Source: Zygnema cylindricum
Taxonomy: Eukaryota; Streptophyta; Zygnematophyceae; Zygnematales; Zygnemataceae
Reading direction: 5' to 3'
NCBI GenBank assembly: GCA_037447655.1
Contig: JBBHKE010000304.1
Span: 1-17,500 of the forward strand
Length of the DNA stretch: 17,500 bases
Both the position numbers and the translations under genes were made by a program. The notes below the pieces were generated by a model. That model was not told where the DNA came from, made no database searches, and was given only the letters and a program-made list of their open reading frames with translations. This document shows, one piece after another, positions 7,000-17,171 of this stretch (position 1 is its first letter; each line of letters opens with the position of its first letter).

Positions 7000-8385
7000 C
7001 ACTAATATCGATACATGGTGTACTTTATGACCGTACATAAAAGTACACCGTTTGTCGCTAATAGAAAGAGTGCTAACACTACACCGCGAATCGTAATTAG
7101 AGTAATGAAAAAATTAGAGTACAAAAACTAAAAAAATAATTAGAGTAAGGGTAACCTTCCATCAGGCGTTCCCAGTAATCGTACGAACACGTTTACTGGG
7201 AGTAAAATTTGTAGCACCCTTCCATCAGGTCGTGCCAGTGAATGAGGTGTTAGATTGCGATTGGTACCACATAGGACCTTTTGAGCCGCCCAGGAATAAT
7301 CATCATTTCCAAAAGGACAAAATCGCAGCTGCGTATGTGTACGGGCGGCCGCCGATTAAAATATCTAGTAGCGTCACGCTAATGTACAATCTGAACGTTC
7401 TTACGGTTGTTGTGGTATCAACGGCCACGAAAACCGTTGCAAAATTAAAGTTTGTACAAATGTCCAAGGATGTACCATTTGTACGTAAATCGCTGTATCG
7501 CACATTTATGAAGGAGACGTCACAGAATGTCCTACAAACAAAGTTTTTTTTTGTCGTCGACCATACAACCAAGATTTTTTTGTCGTCGAACAGGTTGGCT
7601 TTCATGTCACACGGTACACTCCAATTGCCACATGTAAGTTTATTACTTCACGTCTGTCGTGGATCGACTCTGACTTTACAAGTGGACCAAAACACGCGTC
7701 CAGTAATCACAAACTCTCCTCTCGAGGACAGTTGGAGGAGACTAGCTACGTACTGGAAACAAGAAGCGTTTGCGTCGAAAATTGAGAATCGGACGGTGGT
7801 AGTTCTCTCCAAGAAGTCTGGAGAATCTCAACGAATTTTTAGTAAACATCTTTTGAAAAAAAAAAAAAAAAAACAGTACGGCCTAGTACGAAATGGTACT
7901 TTCTCCAGTAAATAACCCCACTTTTCGCCTGATGGAAGGTTACCCTAATTAACGCTAGTTTATGTGATAGAGCTGTTTCAACTATGAAGTTTACTCTAGT
8001 TTATTTAAGTACTCTATTTGGCACGCTAATATCCTCTACTGTAAATAAGGTATTCGTACAGAATTTGGCAAAACGTACAGTTTATCGTCACTATGACGTT
8101 TGCACTACGCGGTTTGTTAAAATGCAGTTACATGATAACGGCCTGTATTAAATCATTATTTGTACTTTTTTACTTAATAAAGTACAATTTTGCACGGTCG
8201 AAGGTCGTCCGTACTCCACACCATTTAAAACGAACCAATATTAGAATTAAAAACGCTAATTAAACTTTACCTTAAATAGAATAATGAAAAAATTAGCATC
8301 ATTTACTCTATTTCATGTGATAGAGTCGAAATTTCGAACGACCGAATTAGAGTAATTTACTCTAATTACAATTCGCGGTGTACAT
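7000..8385 (+). repeat. Subterminal tandem unit 2, interrupted by a Harbinger MITE
   Basis: Follows unit 1 in direct orientation and is about 580 bp once 7149-7945 and one TAA are removed. Landmarks shared with unit 1 include CCTCTACTGTAAATAAGG, ATTCGTACAGAAT, CAGTTTATCGTCACTATGAC and the 23-bp palindrome (8345-8367). The TATA stretch is changed to CATTTAAAA. A start of a third unit (TAATATCGATACATGGTGTACT) appears at 8848. Confidence 0.8.
7149..7945. mobile_element. PIF/Harbinger-type MITE (797 bp) with TAA target duplication
   Basis: Ends are a perfect 20-bp inverted repeat, GGGTAACCTTCCATCAGGCG, flanked by TAA at 7146-7148 and 7946-7948. A second, internal CCTTCCATCAGG motif lies near 7217. 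Removing the element and one TAA rejoins unit 2 as ATTAGAGTAATTAACGCT, parallel to unit 1. The 227-codon frame at 7232-7915 has no recognisable domain and is not conserved in the sister copy at 3553-4311. Confidence 0.9.
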
Positions 8386-8839
8386 CATAGTTCAAAAGTA
8401 GGTGAAAGTACACCCATACAATATGCCTATTGTTCGCAAAAAATACAATATACCCTTAAGACCCGTATTGTATTGGCCGCAAAATGAAATAAAATAGTAA
8501 CAGGGTTGAGTTGCACATGATCTACAGAGAATTAAACGTCATGTCTAAATTTGAAAAAAAAACGGACAAACAAATATTTACTGTGAGTTTTGAGCGACTT
8601 TTTATTTAAACCGTCAGATTCAGACGATCGGGCGGTCGATGATCAAAGTAGCGATCTAAGAAGATCACATGAAAAGCCTATAACACAACTTACGATATGA
8701 CTATCGTTAGATTTGGACGATCGGACGGTCGCTGATCAAAGTAGCGACTTAAGACGATCACATTAAAATCCCATAACACAACGTACGATAAAGGCGCCGA
8801 CAAAAGACCTTAAATAAAAACACCTACTTTTGAACTATG
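8386..8839. mobile_element. hAT-type MITE (454 bp) with 8-bp target duplication
   Basis: Ends are inverted CATAGTTCAAAAGTAGGTG (19 bp perfect). Flanks are GTGTACAT (8378-8385) and GTGTACAG (8840-8847), 7 of 8 matching. The first ~330 bp are homologous to the left part of 9786-12544. Inside is a direct repeat of about 93 bp (8611-8703 and 8704-8796). No coding capacity. Confidence 0.85.
8611..8796 (+). repeat. 93-bp tandem repeat within the hAT MITE
   Basis: Two copies share AGATT..GACGATCGG.CGGTCG.TGATCAAAGTAGCGA, then GATCACAT.AAAA.CC.ATAACACAAC.TACGATA. The larger relative at 9786 shows only one such unit (about 10013-10105). Confidence 0.75.
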
Positions 8840-8847
8840 GTGTACAG

Positions 8848-9109
8848 TAATATCGATACATGGTGTACTGCACGTTTCATAACCGTACGTTTGTACCGTA
8901 CTGTACTACACCACACGCGATACTGTTAGAATAAACCACTCTAGTTCGAGTGCCTTTTGACCTGAAGTTATAAAATAGTAAAATACTCTTATTGTTATAT
9001 TTGCTTAACTGGCCCATAATAAGCCACGTCTCAGGTGGTACAATACAGTACATTAGTGTTACGTACTATAGCGTGACTGATGTAGTTATAATAGTGTGAA
9101 TGCGAATAA
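8848..9109 (+). repeat. Start of a third subterminal unit, diverged
   Basis: TAATATCGATACATGGTGTACT matches the unit start, after which similarity fades. The segment ends at the TAA that was duplicated by the third Harbinger element (9107-9109). No gene seen. Confidence 0.5.
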
Positions 9110-10109
9110 GGGTATGTCCCCATGTGCATAAGTAAGGGTTTTTTTTTGTCGTTTTCATGTAAAATTAGCGCCTTACTGCTTAAGTTCCAACCGTACGAAG
9201 GAATCGCAAATTTGTAGAGTACAATTTGCGTCATCCTCGAACTTAGGATGTACGAAAATTTGTCGTCTTGTGTTTTTCGACCCACTTTGACGACAAAAAA
9301 CGTCATCTTCAACCTCATATTTAAAACACATGCGCGATGTGTTTTAAAACTATAGATTTTCTATAAAAAAAATAGGAAAATATATTCGCACGTGCGATAA
9401 TTTTCAAAAAAAATCCTAAGATTTCCAAGGACAAAGAAAAGTACAGAATTCGCTATGTTTTGTCCGTTTGCATTATAATACGACAAAGAACAGTACACAA
9501 TCTCTTTGGTTTTGTCCGTTTTCGTCCAGTACGGATTTATTTTTTGCAAGGGTCTTCAAATTCTGATGCCATTTCACGTCGATCGGATAGGAGACGCAAA
9601 GGCAAAGCGCCTCGTCTTCAATCGTAAAACGGCACAGGCGTCTACAATGTCACGATAAGACATGCGACGTCACAAGCATTTCCAAAAAATAACGTGCGAC
9701 AACGCACATTGTAGACGTTGACAGCCGTCACAGGTATTATCGGGTATACAATCGTCACAAACGTAAGTTACAATTACGTTCTTACCATAGTTCAAAAGTA
9801 GGTGAATGTACGCCCATACAATATGCATATTGTACGCAAAACATACAATATGCCCTTAAAACCTATATTGTATTAGCAGCAAAATGAAATAAAATAGAAA
9901 CAGGTTTGAGTTGCACATCAATCGATAGAGAATTAAACGACATGTCTAAATTTTGAAAAAAACTGAGACAAAAAAATTTATTTATGTGAGTTTTGAGGGA
10001 CTTTTTATTTAAATCGTTAGATTTGGACGATCAAACGGTCGCTGATCAAAGTAGGCGATTTAAAAAGATCACATGAAAAGCCCATAACACAACTTACGAA
10101 ATCTAATCT

Positions 10110-11560
10110 GTCATAATATCGTCTGCAATTTTGAGGGCCACACTAAATAAAGCCTCAAATTGACCAACCAGCCAGTATGGGACGATAAAAAAAAAATACC
10201 ACACTGCCGAAAAAATTACCAAAACCTACGGACCAACCCCGTTGGTGGTTGCAAAACAACTTTCCGAAAAAGCTATGAACTGTCCGTACTCTCTCTCGTC
10301 GCACTCTCACCGCTCTCCACTGTTGTTCATAGCCATTTTCAGCCATGAATGTACCCTCGGAAGCACCACAGACTACCCCAAAACAGCCTCCTTTGATTCC
10401 ACTCAGAATTCTCCAGAATAACCAAACCAAGCTGAAACTACTCAACCAGAGAGTTCCTAGGCCACTTAGTATTCTCACCAATTTTCATATAACAATACCA
10501 AACTGAATAAACACAACACTCAGTCAAAGTTGCAGAAAAACAGCCTGCCAGAACTTTGATAAATATGACCAACTTCACAATGAAGCCCCAAGCAAATCAG
10601 TATTACAATAGGTCTGCAAATTTTCCAAAATATTGCCAACACAAGGAGGAACACACATGAAAAATTTCAGATAATTATGCCAATAAAACTGAGAGAAATT
10701 CTCAGATGAAAATCCCAAAAAGGAGCAGAAACAATTTCTGTCCAAAAAGTTCCTAAGTCTCAAAATGACTAAGTCCTACAAATATACACTACAGCTTTCT
10801 ACTCACTGTACGGAGGCATACCAGCCGTACGTAATCAATCAACTACATCTATTAATGTGAGTGTACCAACAGTCTACACTAATAATGAAAACACAGGACA
10901 AAAACATTGTTACATATTTATAAGCCTTACGAATTCAGTCAAACGAATCTGGACCGTCCAAATTAAGTATCATGTGATGGACGCGATTTCGCGTCCCTTA
11001 CCAAAATGTCCAAACTGATGCCGCCGCCGTCCGTAGCTCCGGTGGCATCCAATTCACCAAATATCGGCCGCGGCATTATGTTTCGTACGGCCAATTAATA
11101 TTTCGAACATTAATCATCGGATCGCTTCGCGATCCGCCGCACATTTCTTCGCGTCACTTGAAGTCCAATTCCGTACGTTCCAATGGTCTTAGTACTTAGT
11201 ACGCAAGCTGCTATGACTGCGATGTGACCAGCGCAGCATGGCAGCACAATATCTTTTCCATACATGCTGCTATGGCTGCGGTGTGACCAGCGCAGCATGG
11301 CAGCATAGTAGCAGAATAGTAATGTGAAATAGAGAGGACTAAAGGTTTCCAAAAACCAACACTCCCCCAAACCTTTAGACTCTCTTAGCCACTGTGTCCA
11401 CATTCCTCCCTTCTTCCCTTTTGTTTAACGGTCACTAAATTAATTCCGTACATCCCAAAGCAATTAGTATCATTACTCCCCCAATTTGCAAATCCATTCA
11501 AACCTCCACTGTAAATCTCAATAGCATAACAAATCTAAACCACGTACTTCACTCACGAAA
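10110..11560 (-). mobile_element. Copia-like LTR retrotransposon 3' fragment (approximate bounds)
   Basis: On the minus strand a polypurine tract TTGGGGGAG (11362-11370) is followed directly by TGTTGG at 11361, the usual internal/3'-LTR junction of plant Copia elements. Further in, TATAAATA (10915-10922) is a candidate U3 promoter. The terminal CA of the LTR, the primer-binding site and a 5' LTR are not found, so this is a fragment inside the hAT element. The ORF at 10155-10481 gives no recognisable Gag. Bounds are estimates. Confidence 0.45.
11207..11306 (+). repeat. Two 59-bp-spaced repeats in the LTR-like segment
   Basis: GCTGCTATG.CTGCG.TGTG ACCAGCGCAGCATGGCAGCA (spaced for reading) occurs at 11207 and 11266 with two mismatches over ~41 bp. 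Each copy has self-complementary ends (GCTGC.ATG and CATGGCAGC). Confidence 0.85.
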
Positions 11561-11689
11561 CATTCTGTTCGCACGATATGTCGCGTAAGCACGAAACTCA
11601 TTTTCAAAAAATGACATCCACCGCGCTCATTTTAACTCTATCGCAATTATTTGAAATATTTGAAAAAAAAATTGGATCTTTGAAAAAAA

Positions 11690-12155
11690 ATGTCAGTTGC
11701 AAAAATGCTTACACTAAAATAGGTCACCGTACAAAATCTGACAAATCGTACAAAAACCGAACGTTCACACGGTCGAAATGCTGTCAGACGAATATGTGTG
11801 AGCGGGATTTTTTACGGCATGGTTTTTTTCCCTTTTTAGAAAGCACATTCTCATGCGTCCGCGGTTACTAAAACTAATTTATTGTACTTTTTAACTTAAA
11901 AAGGTACATTTATGTACAGTCTAACACTGACCGTACACCACTCTATTTAAGAGATAACGTACTTTCATTTTTTACGGTACTTGGAAAACAGCCCTAATGA
12001 GAGTAATGAAAAATATAGAATAAACTACGCTATTTGCGAATTTAAAAAAAAACCGCAAACGAATTAGCTGACACTACGCTAATAGCGATTGGCAGTGTAG
12101 TGAACTTGAGAACCGCATATAGGCGGTGCATTGAACTAGAGAACCGCATATAGTG
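11690..12155 (+). repeat. Diverged relative of the subterminal units
   Basis: Same order of landmarks as units 1 and 2: CGTACAAAATCTGACAAATCGTAC, then TTGTACTTTTTAACTTAAAAAG, then CACTCTATTTAAG, AGAGTAATGAAAAA and CGCTAATAGCGATTGGCAGTG. It ends in a 31-bp tandem pair containing GAGAACCGCATATAG (12109 and 12140). Confidence 0.5.
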
Positions 12156-12525
12156 TTTCTTTACATTTTATGCAATGTTGGGATGTTGCCTTAACTGTAT
12201 TCCTTTCTTTGGCAGTTTTTAGTTTGTGGCCGGTTTGTTGGATCTATAATGCACTTTTTTTTTTCCGTGGTTCATTCACAGTATAAATTTTGTTTAATTG
12301 CCCGTGCGCGTTTTTTTTTTCCCGGTTTTTTTTCCCACAGAATGTCATCCAACGCCGTGTCAGTTCGCTAAAAAATTTCGTCCGGCGGCGTGCGCTGTAC
12401 TTTGATCCTACGTCAGATTCGGACGTTTGTACATGAGTGTGCACGACGCACACACATAGAGTATGCCTACGTTGCGCAAGTTTTGTGCAAATTTTTGTGT
12501 GCCTACCAAAGGCCTACCATAAAAA
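12156..12525. other. Right interior of the nested hAT element
   Basis: Contains T runs and GTGCGC-rich sequence. The frames at 12244-12453 and 12390-12644 match nothing I recognise. No gene called. Confidence 0.4.
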
Positions 12526-12644
12526 AACCTACTTTTGAACTATGGTTCTTACACATATGGACACTTGAAAACCGAGTCCCGCGGATCCGCGCTAAAATAC
12601 AAAGTAAGTTCGCTAAATTAGAAGTACATGGGGACATACCCTAA

Positions 12645-12984
12645 TTCAGATTATCACTCTAAAAGTTATGGGCGGTGTACAGTTGCATGAAATGATATGA
12701 TAGTCGGTACGACTGTACAGTGATTTACCGTACGGTATTCATATTGACCTTCATGATTTGTGGAGCTGATAATGACCGTTAGATTGAAAGATCGTACGAA
12801 TTCTTTCTGACATACTTCATCATAGAAGTCCCATGCGCATAACACGCACGGATTAACTAACGATAATTACGTAAAGTGCGCATCAAACGATTTCGGAATT
12901 TTTAAAATTCGTACTTTATTTTGACGTTCAAATTTCAAATTTTTGAAATATTCAATACCTTAAAAAACTGAAAGTGCGACGAAT
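12645..12984. other. Large-element interior right of the third Harbinger copy
   Basis: GTAC-rich non-coding sequence. Its first ~40 bp match the left flank of the MITE at 3553 on the opposite strand. No gene seen. Confidence 0.4.
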
Positions 12985-13230
12985 TAGCGGCGAGGCAGCC
13001 TCGTCGCTGAACCAGCGAGCATCACTGTACGAGCGACCAGACTGCCTCGTTGTTGAACTAGCGACCAAACTGTCGTCACCGTAGCAGCGACTAGACTGCC
13101 TCGTCCTTGAACCAGCGACCAGACTGCTTGGTTTAGCAACCAGGCATAGCAATTAGGCAGTCTGACTGCCTGCACCGACCAGACTGCCTGGTTGCTAAAC
13201 CAGCGACCAAACTGCCTCGTCGTTGGTACA
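12985..13230. repeat. Minisatellite of AGCGACCAGACTGCCTCGT-type units with internal hairpin
   Basis: At least six variants of (C)AGCGACCA(G/A)ACTGCCTCGT.GTTGAAC follow each other. An 18-bp perfect inverted repeat, TGGTTTAGCAACCAGGCA, lies at 13129-13146 and 13185-13202, enclosing a smaller AGGCAGT/ACTGCCT hairpin. It is markedly GC-richer than its neighbours. Confidence 0.8.
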
Positions 13231-13424
13231 ACATGTCCTTGTTAAAAAATTTATAGAATAAAAAAAAACATGTCCACAATCAAAAAAGACAAAGTTCACA
13301 TTGAAACAAAAAAAGAACAAACTTTGTATTAATCAGGTGGATATAGTCTAATTTTCATATAAAAAATATATCAACTCATTGCAGGCCATGAATATGTATA
13401 TATCACCCCTATCCCTCTTTACTC

Positions 13425-15402
13425 CTAATCTATGTCAAACATGTCTTCATCAAACTCTTCTTCACCTACCTCCCCTTCCTCTTCCTCCCATGCTACCATT
13501 TCCTCTTCATAACTAACATCCCTGGTGCTTTGTAATAATATGAGATTGCTAAAGACCCAAACCAAATCATTAGCTCTTTTAGCTGTCAATCTGTTCCTTT
13601 TCTTAGAGTGAATATGGTCGTAGGTTGACCAATTCTTTTACATGAGCTGGCAACTGTGCACTGGGCAATGATACTAATTGCCACTTTTTCTGTAAGATAG
13701 GGGTGACAGCCCCAAACTGCTGCCACCACTTCCAGCGTGGCATCTGCTTAGCACACGTCTTTGTCACCTCCCTCCCAAATATGCTCTCATAACCTTTATA
13801 CTTAGACAACTCATTGTATGCAGCAGTCTGGTCCTCCACATTTGGTAACATCTTATCAAGCATTGTTTGAAAACCTTCCATTACTTTCACATTTGAAAGT
13901 TCACCATAGTCATCACTTTGGTACTCAAGATCGAGTACAAAGACGACAACATATATGGGGATGTGTGCCATCTCCCATCTGGCGATGAAAGACACCTTCA
14001 GCTCCTCCAAAATCTGCAAGCCTTTATAATTTTGCGCTCCTCCATTGCTGGATAACTTCACCAAGAACTCACCAATACTGTAAAAACCATGATAAACCTT
14101 CCCCACCTTTGGGCTCCCTTTGTCGCCCTCCCTCATCATCCGCACCAGAGGTTTTGAAACTATCACAGCCTCAATCACTCTTGTCCAAAACTCTGGGTTC
14201 AAGATGAGGCCTTTAATCTTAGCACCCTCTGACTTGTATGTAGACTTGCTTAACCATTGCTTGTAATCATCATGAAACATCAAGGTCTTCACCTGGAAAA
14301 ACCTCTGTAGCATGATAAAATTTGTTGCAAACCTGGTCTCTCCAAGTTTCAAAAGCCTAAGTTCTTAAATTTTGTGTAGGAAAGCTGTAGTCATATGATG
14401 ATTCGTAATAAATTTCAACACCTCCTTTGCTTCTCGCACAGGTGTTGAAATAAATGATAACTTACCCCAATCCTCTAACATTAGGTCCAATAAGTGGGCA
14501 GAACATGGCGTCCACGTGATGGAAGGACACTTTCCCATGAGCAACGAGGTGGCAGCCTTGTTTATAAGAGCATAATTTGTCACAACTTGCACCACATGCT
14601 CCACCCGTACTGAATAACTCCTTTTTCTAACACCTGACAAACGTATACCGCATCTTTGTTTGCCCTCTAGTGTTTTCCGCCATGAGAAACATATCTCCTT
14701 TGGGGGTGACTGCGAGAATGTTCAAAAAAGGCGTGTCATCATCGGCTGTCCAACCGTCTGATGTGATGGAGGCACCGGTAATTTTCATGGTCTCTAGGTA
14801 GCTTGCCAAATCATCAGTGACCGCTGCTTTTGTCTCAGACAGAAGTCAATTTCTCATGGTATTTTGGTGAGGTAACTTGTAAGACGGCCCTATCTCCCCG
14901 GTCTTATTCACTGTTGCCTTAAAATATTGGTCCTTTAGTAGTCGAAACGGAAAGCCATTGGCAAAGAAAGCCTTTGCCCATGCTGCATCCACCTCCTTCT
15001 TGTTATGCCTATTAAATATATTTGTTATTTCGACTGAACACCTTGTACCTTGCTACTTTGGCTTGATCCAGGACATTTAGTGATTTCATCCAAATCGGAT
15101 ATGACACGTTTCTGAGAGCCATAAGAAGATTTTGTGGTTTCAGATGTGTTTAACTCCGCCTTCACCTCATCGGGACATAGAATGCAAGTTTTAATGCCGC
15201 CATTTTGCACATTTCCAAGCAGGTGGTTTCTAATTGTACTTGCTTTACCATTGTATTGAAAATTGCAGTATAAACAGATACATATTCTATTATTCCCAAA
15301 CAGCTCTCCGTTTGGAGCCTTGACATGCTCCCACTCGTTTCCTCGTGGCTTAGGCATGGATGCTTTTGGCAAAGTTCTTGGAAACTTGAAGGGTGGCTTC
15401 AA
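13425..15402 (-). pseudogene. Broken BED-finger / DUF659 / hAT-C transposase-like gene
   Basis: Read from 15402 down. A BED-type finger shows WEHV, then CLYC (C43, C46), H60 and C73. A DUF659 part follows with FFANGFPF (near 14960), then SDGWT (14809-14627 frame), then HVVQVVT and WTPCSAHLLDLM (14640-14365 frame). The central domain runs through 14352-13603 with WWQQFG. The dimerisation segment KNWSTYDHIHSKKRNRL...RANDLVWVFSNL lies in another frame (about 13655-13425, stop TAG). Damage visible: in-frame stops at 14846-14848 and 14365-14367, and frame changes near 15035, twice between about 14680 and 14590, and near 13655. The usual TDNA motif reads TNYA, losing the second acidic residue. hAT transposases cut and paste DNA; this copy cannot make an active one. 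Confidence 0.85.
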
Positions 15403-15487
15403 TGACAGATTAAATGGAGGAATTTATGGTGTCTCCAATGGCGACTTCTTTATGAAGGAGTGGAAGAAAATTCGTGCGCGAAAATGA

Positions 15488-17171
15488 AGCAACGTTTTTT
15501 TTTTTTAAATGTCCGTACAATTTGAGACGTACCAATTTTACAAAATTTACGAAACTAGCGAATACTACGCAGTTTTAAAAAAAAAGTCAAAATTTGTACG
15601 AATTGGACTTCTATGTACTTCAATCTTTTGCAAATCATTTTGTAGTACATACTATGAAAAGGTGGTTGTACAGCCGTACATAGACTAAGCGTACGATTCG
15701 CCATTAGTTGCTGTAAGAGCTTAACTGACTCACTGTGACATCATATGTACGGTAGGTACTAGAGTCAAGGAAGGTCCGAGAGAATTGAAGACTCGTTAAT
15801 GTTTGAGAGTACCAGAAGTACAGATGTGGTCAAAGTACAAACGACGAGGCCACATTCGATAGAAACAACAATTAAAAAAAGTCAAAAGTGATACAATAAT
15901 GGCTAAAACGCGTATATGTGCAGCAATTGATAAAATGGGTTTTTGTGAAGTGACGCTGTTCAGGTGAGGACAAACACTCAACATGAGATTAAAATAATAT
16001 TTTATTAAACTATCCATGTAACATGATTGAAATAATGAAATGTAAAATTGTGGACGACCATTAAATGCTCTAGATGAAAACCAATATGGCCATTAAACAT
16101 AACAAATGCAAAGCAAACTATTAAATTAAAAAAACAGATACATATAGAACTATCATTATACAATACTCCATACCCTACAAACAAAAGAAAAAACTGAGCC
16201 CTCAGCACAGAGCATAAAACTATGCGACCCTAAAGATAAAAAATAAAAAATCAGATAATATCTAGTGCTACCAGGTCGTGCAATGAACAGTCTGGTAGTC
16301 CACAACCATCACTCGCCTCAGTGCTCTCTTGAATAAGGTTCGCACCTTAGGCACGCCGAAGTACATGTGGACACCCGACATGCGAGGTGGGCGAGGAATG
16401 CCAAGTCCACTAACTTCACAGTATCACCAAGCGTTGTCACATAAGAGGGAAGACGAGCCCAAAGTACAACAGATCTCTAAAGCAAATTGAATGAAATTGG
16501 TTAAAATGGAGTGTCTTCCGCCAAAAGTTATGGAGTGATGGTAGGAGCTACTTGAGCTTGACCCCCTAGGTAAATTGTGAGTGATATGGTGGTCGAAAGA
16601 CTTAATACGAGACTCCTGAGGGGGGTTGGTCAAGCAACACGGGACAGAATGAATCGCGCATACCCTAACTTGCGTAGGATTTTTCTATTTTTTGGTACCA
16701 TTTTAGCCAGCTTGGTCTCTGAAGTCGACGAGGGTTGGTTACTATTTTGCTCATATGTGTTTACATGTTGACGATTAGGTGGCAGCCATCAAATTTTATA
16801 ATTTTACCGAGGCGAATCCACCGTTTGTTTGTCTTCTCTTCTATTTTGTGCGATTTGTTTACGCCTTGGCTTTTTGCACCCTTCGCTCTTACACACGATC
16901 TGCAACACTCGTGATCAACTTGTAAATGAGCAAGGTGTCCATTTTTTCTTTCTTTTCGGCAACGAAGAACAATACATTATATGGTTTGAGATGCAATAGT
17001 TAAGGTGAGAAGCAAAACATGGGACGGAATCAAACGCGAAGCATCGCGCATACCCCTACTTGCGTGGGATTTTTTTTTTTTTTGGGTTACCTAGTCCTCA
17101 TAGGCCCGACGAGATAAAAATTTTCCCCAGATGTAGTATTAAATACAAGCTTTATGAATGAGGATGAAGTG
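15488..17171. other. Right interior of the large element, no gene recognised
   Basis: GTAC-rich AT sequence to about 15800, then AT-rich sequence, then a more GC-balanced stretch at 16250-16450. The open frames at 15796-16017, 16005-16208, 16424-16633 and 16577-16771 show no known domain. It may hold remains of another element or captured DNA. Confidence 0.4.
16639..17080 (+). repeat. Pair of direct repeats (about 45-55 bp each)
   Basis: CGGGACAGAATGAATCGCGC with ATACCCTAACTTGCGTAGGA at 16640 recurs as a variant (GGGACGGAATCAAACGCG, GCATCGCGCATACCCCTACT, TGCGTGGGAT) at 17020, each followed by a T-rich run. They lie about 380 bp apart. Confidence 0.6.

Larger units (their letters stand above)
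9786..12544. mobile_element. hAT-type element (2759 bp) nested in the third Harbinger element
   Basis: Ends are inverted CATAGTTCAAAAGTAGGT (18 bp perfect) with an exact 8-bp duplication GTTCTTAC at 9778-9785 and 12545-12552. The left ~320 bp are homologous to the 454-bp MITE at 8386. Beyond about 10110 the interior is unrelated and includes a Copia-like LTR edge and a diverged subterminal unit. I see no transposase, so it is a non-autonomous carrier. Confidence 0.88.
9110..12641. mobile_element. Third PIF/Harbinger-type element (3532 bp; ~765 bp without its nested hAT insert)
   Basis: Inverted ends GGGTATGTCCCCATGT (16 bp, perfect) are flanked by TAA at 9107-9109 and 12642-12644. Subterminal AAATTAGCG..CTTACT-type motifs are mirrored near 9163-9178 and 12604-12619. 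Without the nested element and one 8-bp duplication it is ~765 bp, the same size class as 3553-4311 and 7149-7945, but its ends mark a separate subfamily. No transposase ORF. Confidence 0.85.

Noticed and set aside
10155-10481. Minus-strand ORF in the Copia-like fragment, with MAENG-like start inside
   Set aside because: Considered as Gag N-terminus, but no primer-binding site, zinc knuckle or further Gag sequence is present.
13425-15402. The hAT relic as the transposase of the CATAGTTC-ended hAT elements
   Set aside because: No CATAGTTCAAAAG ends flank it, so the link is not supported.
15263-15487. Plus-strand 74-codon ORF
   Set aside because: Antisense to the BED-finger part of the transposase relic.
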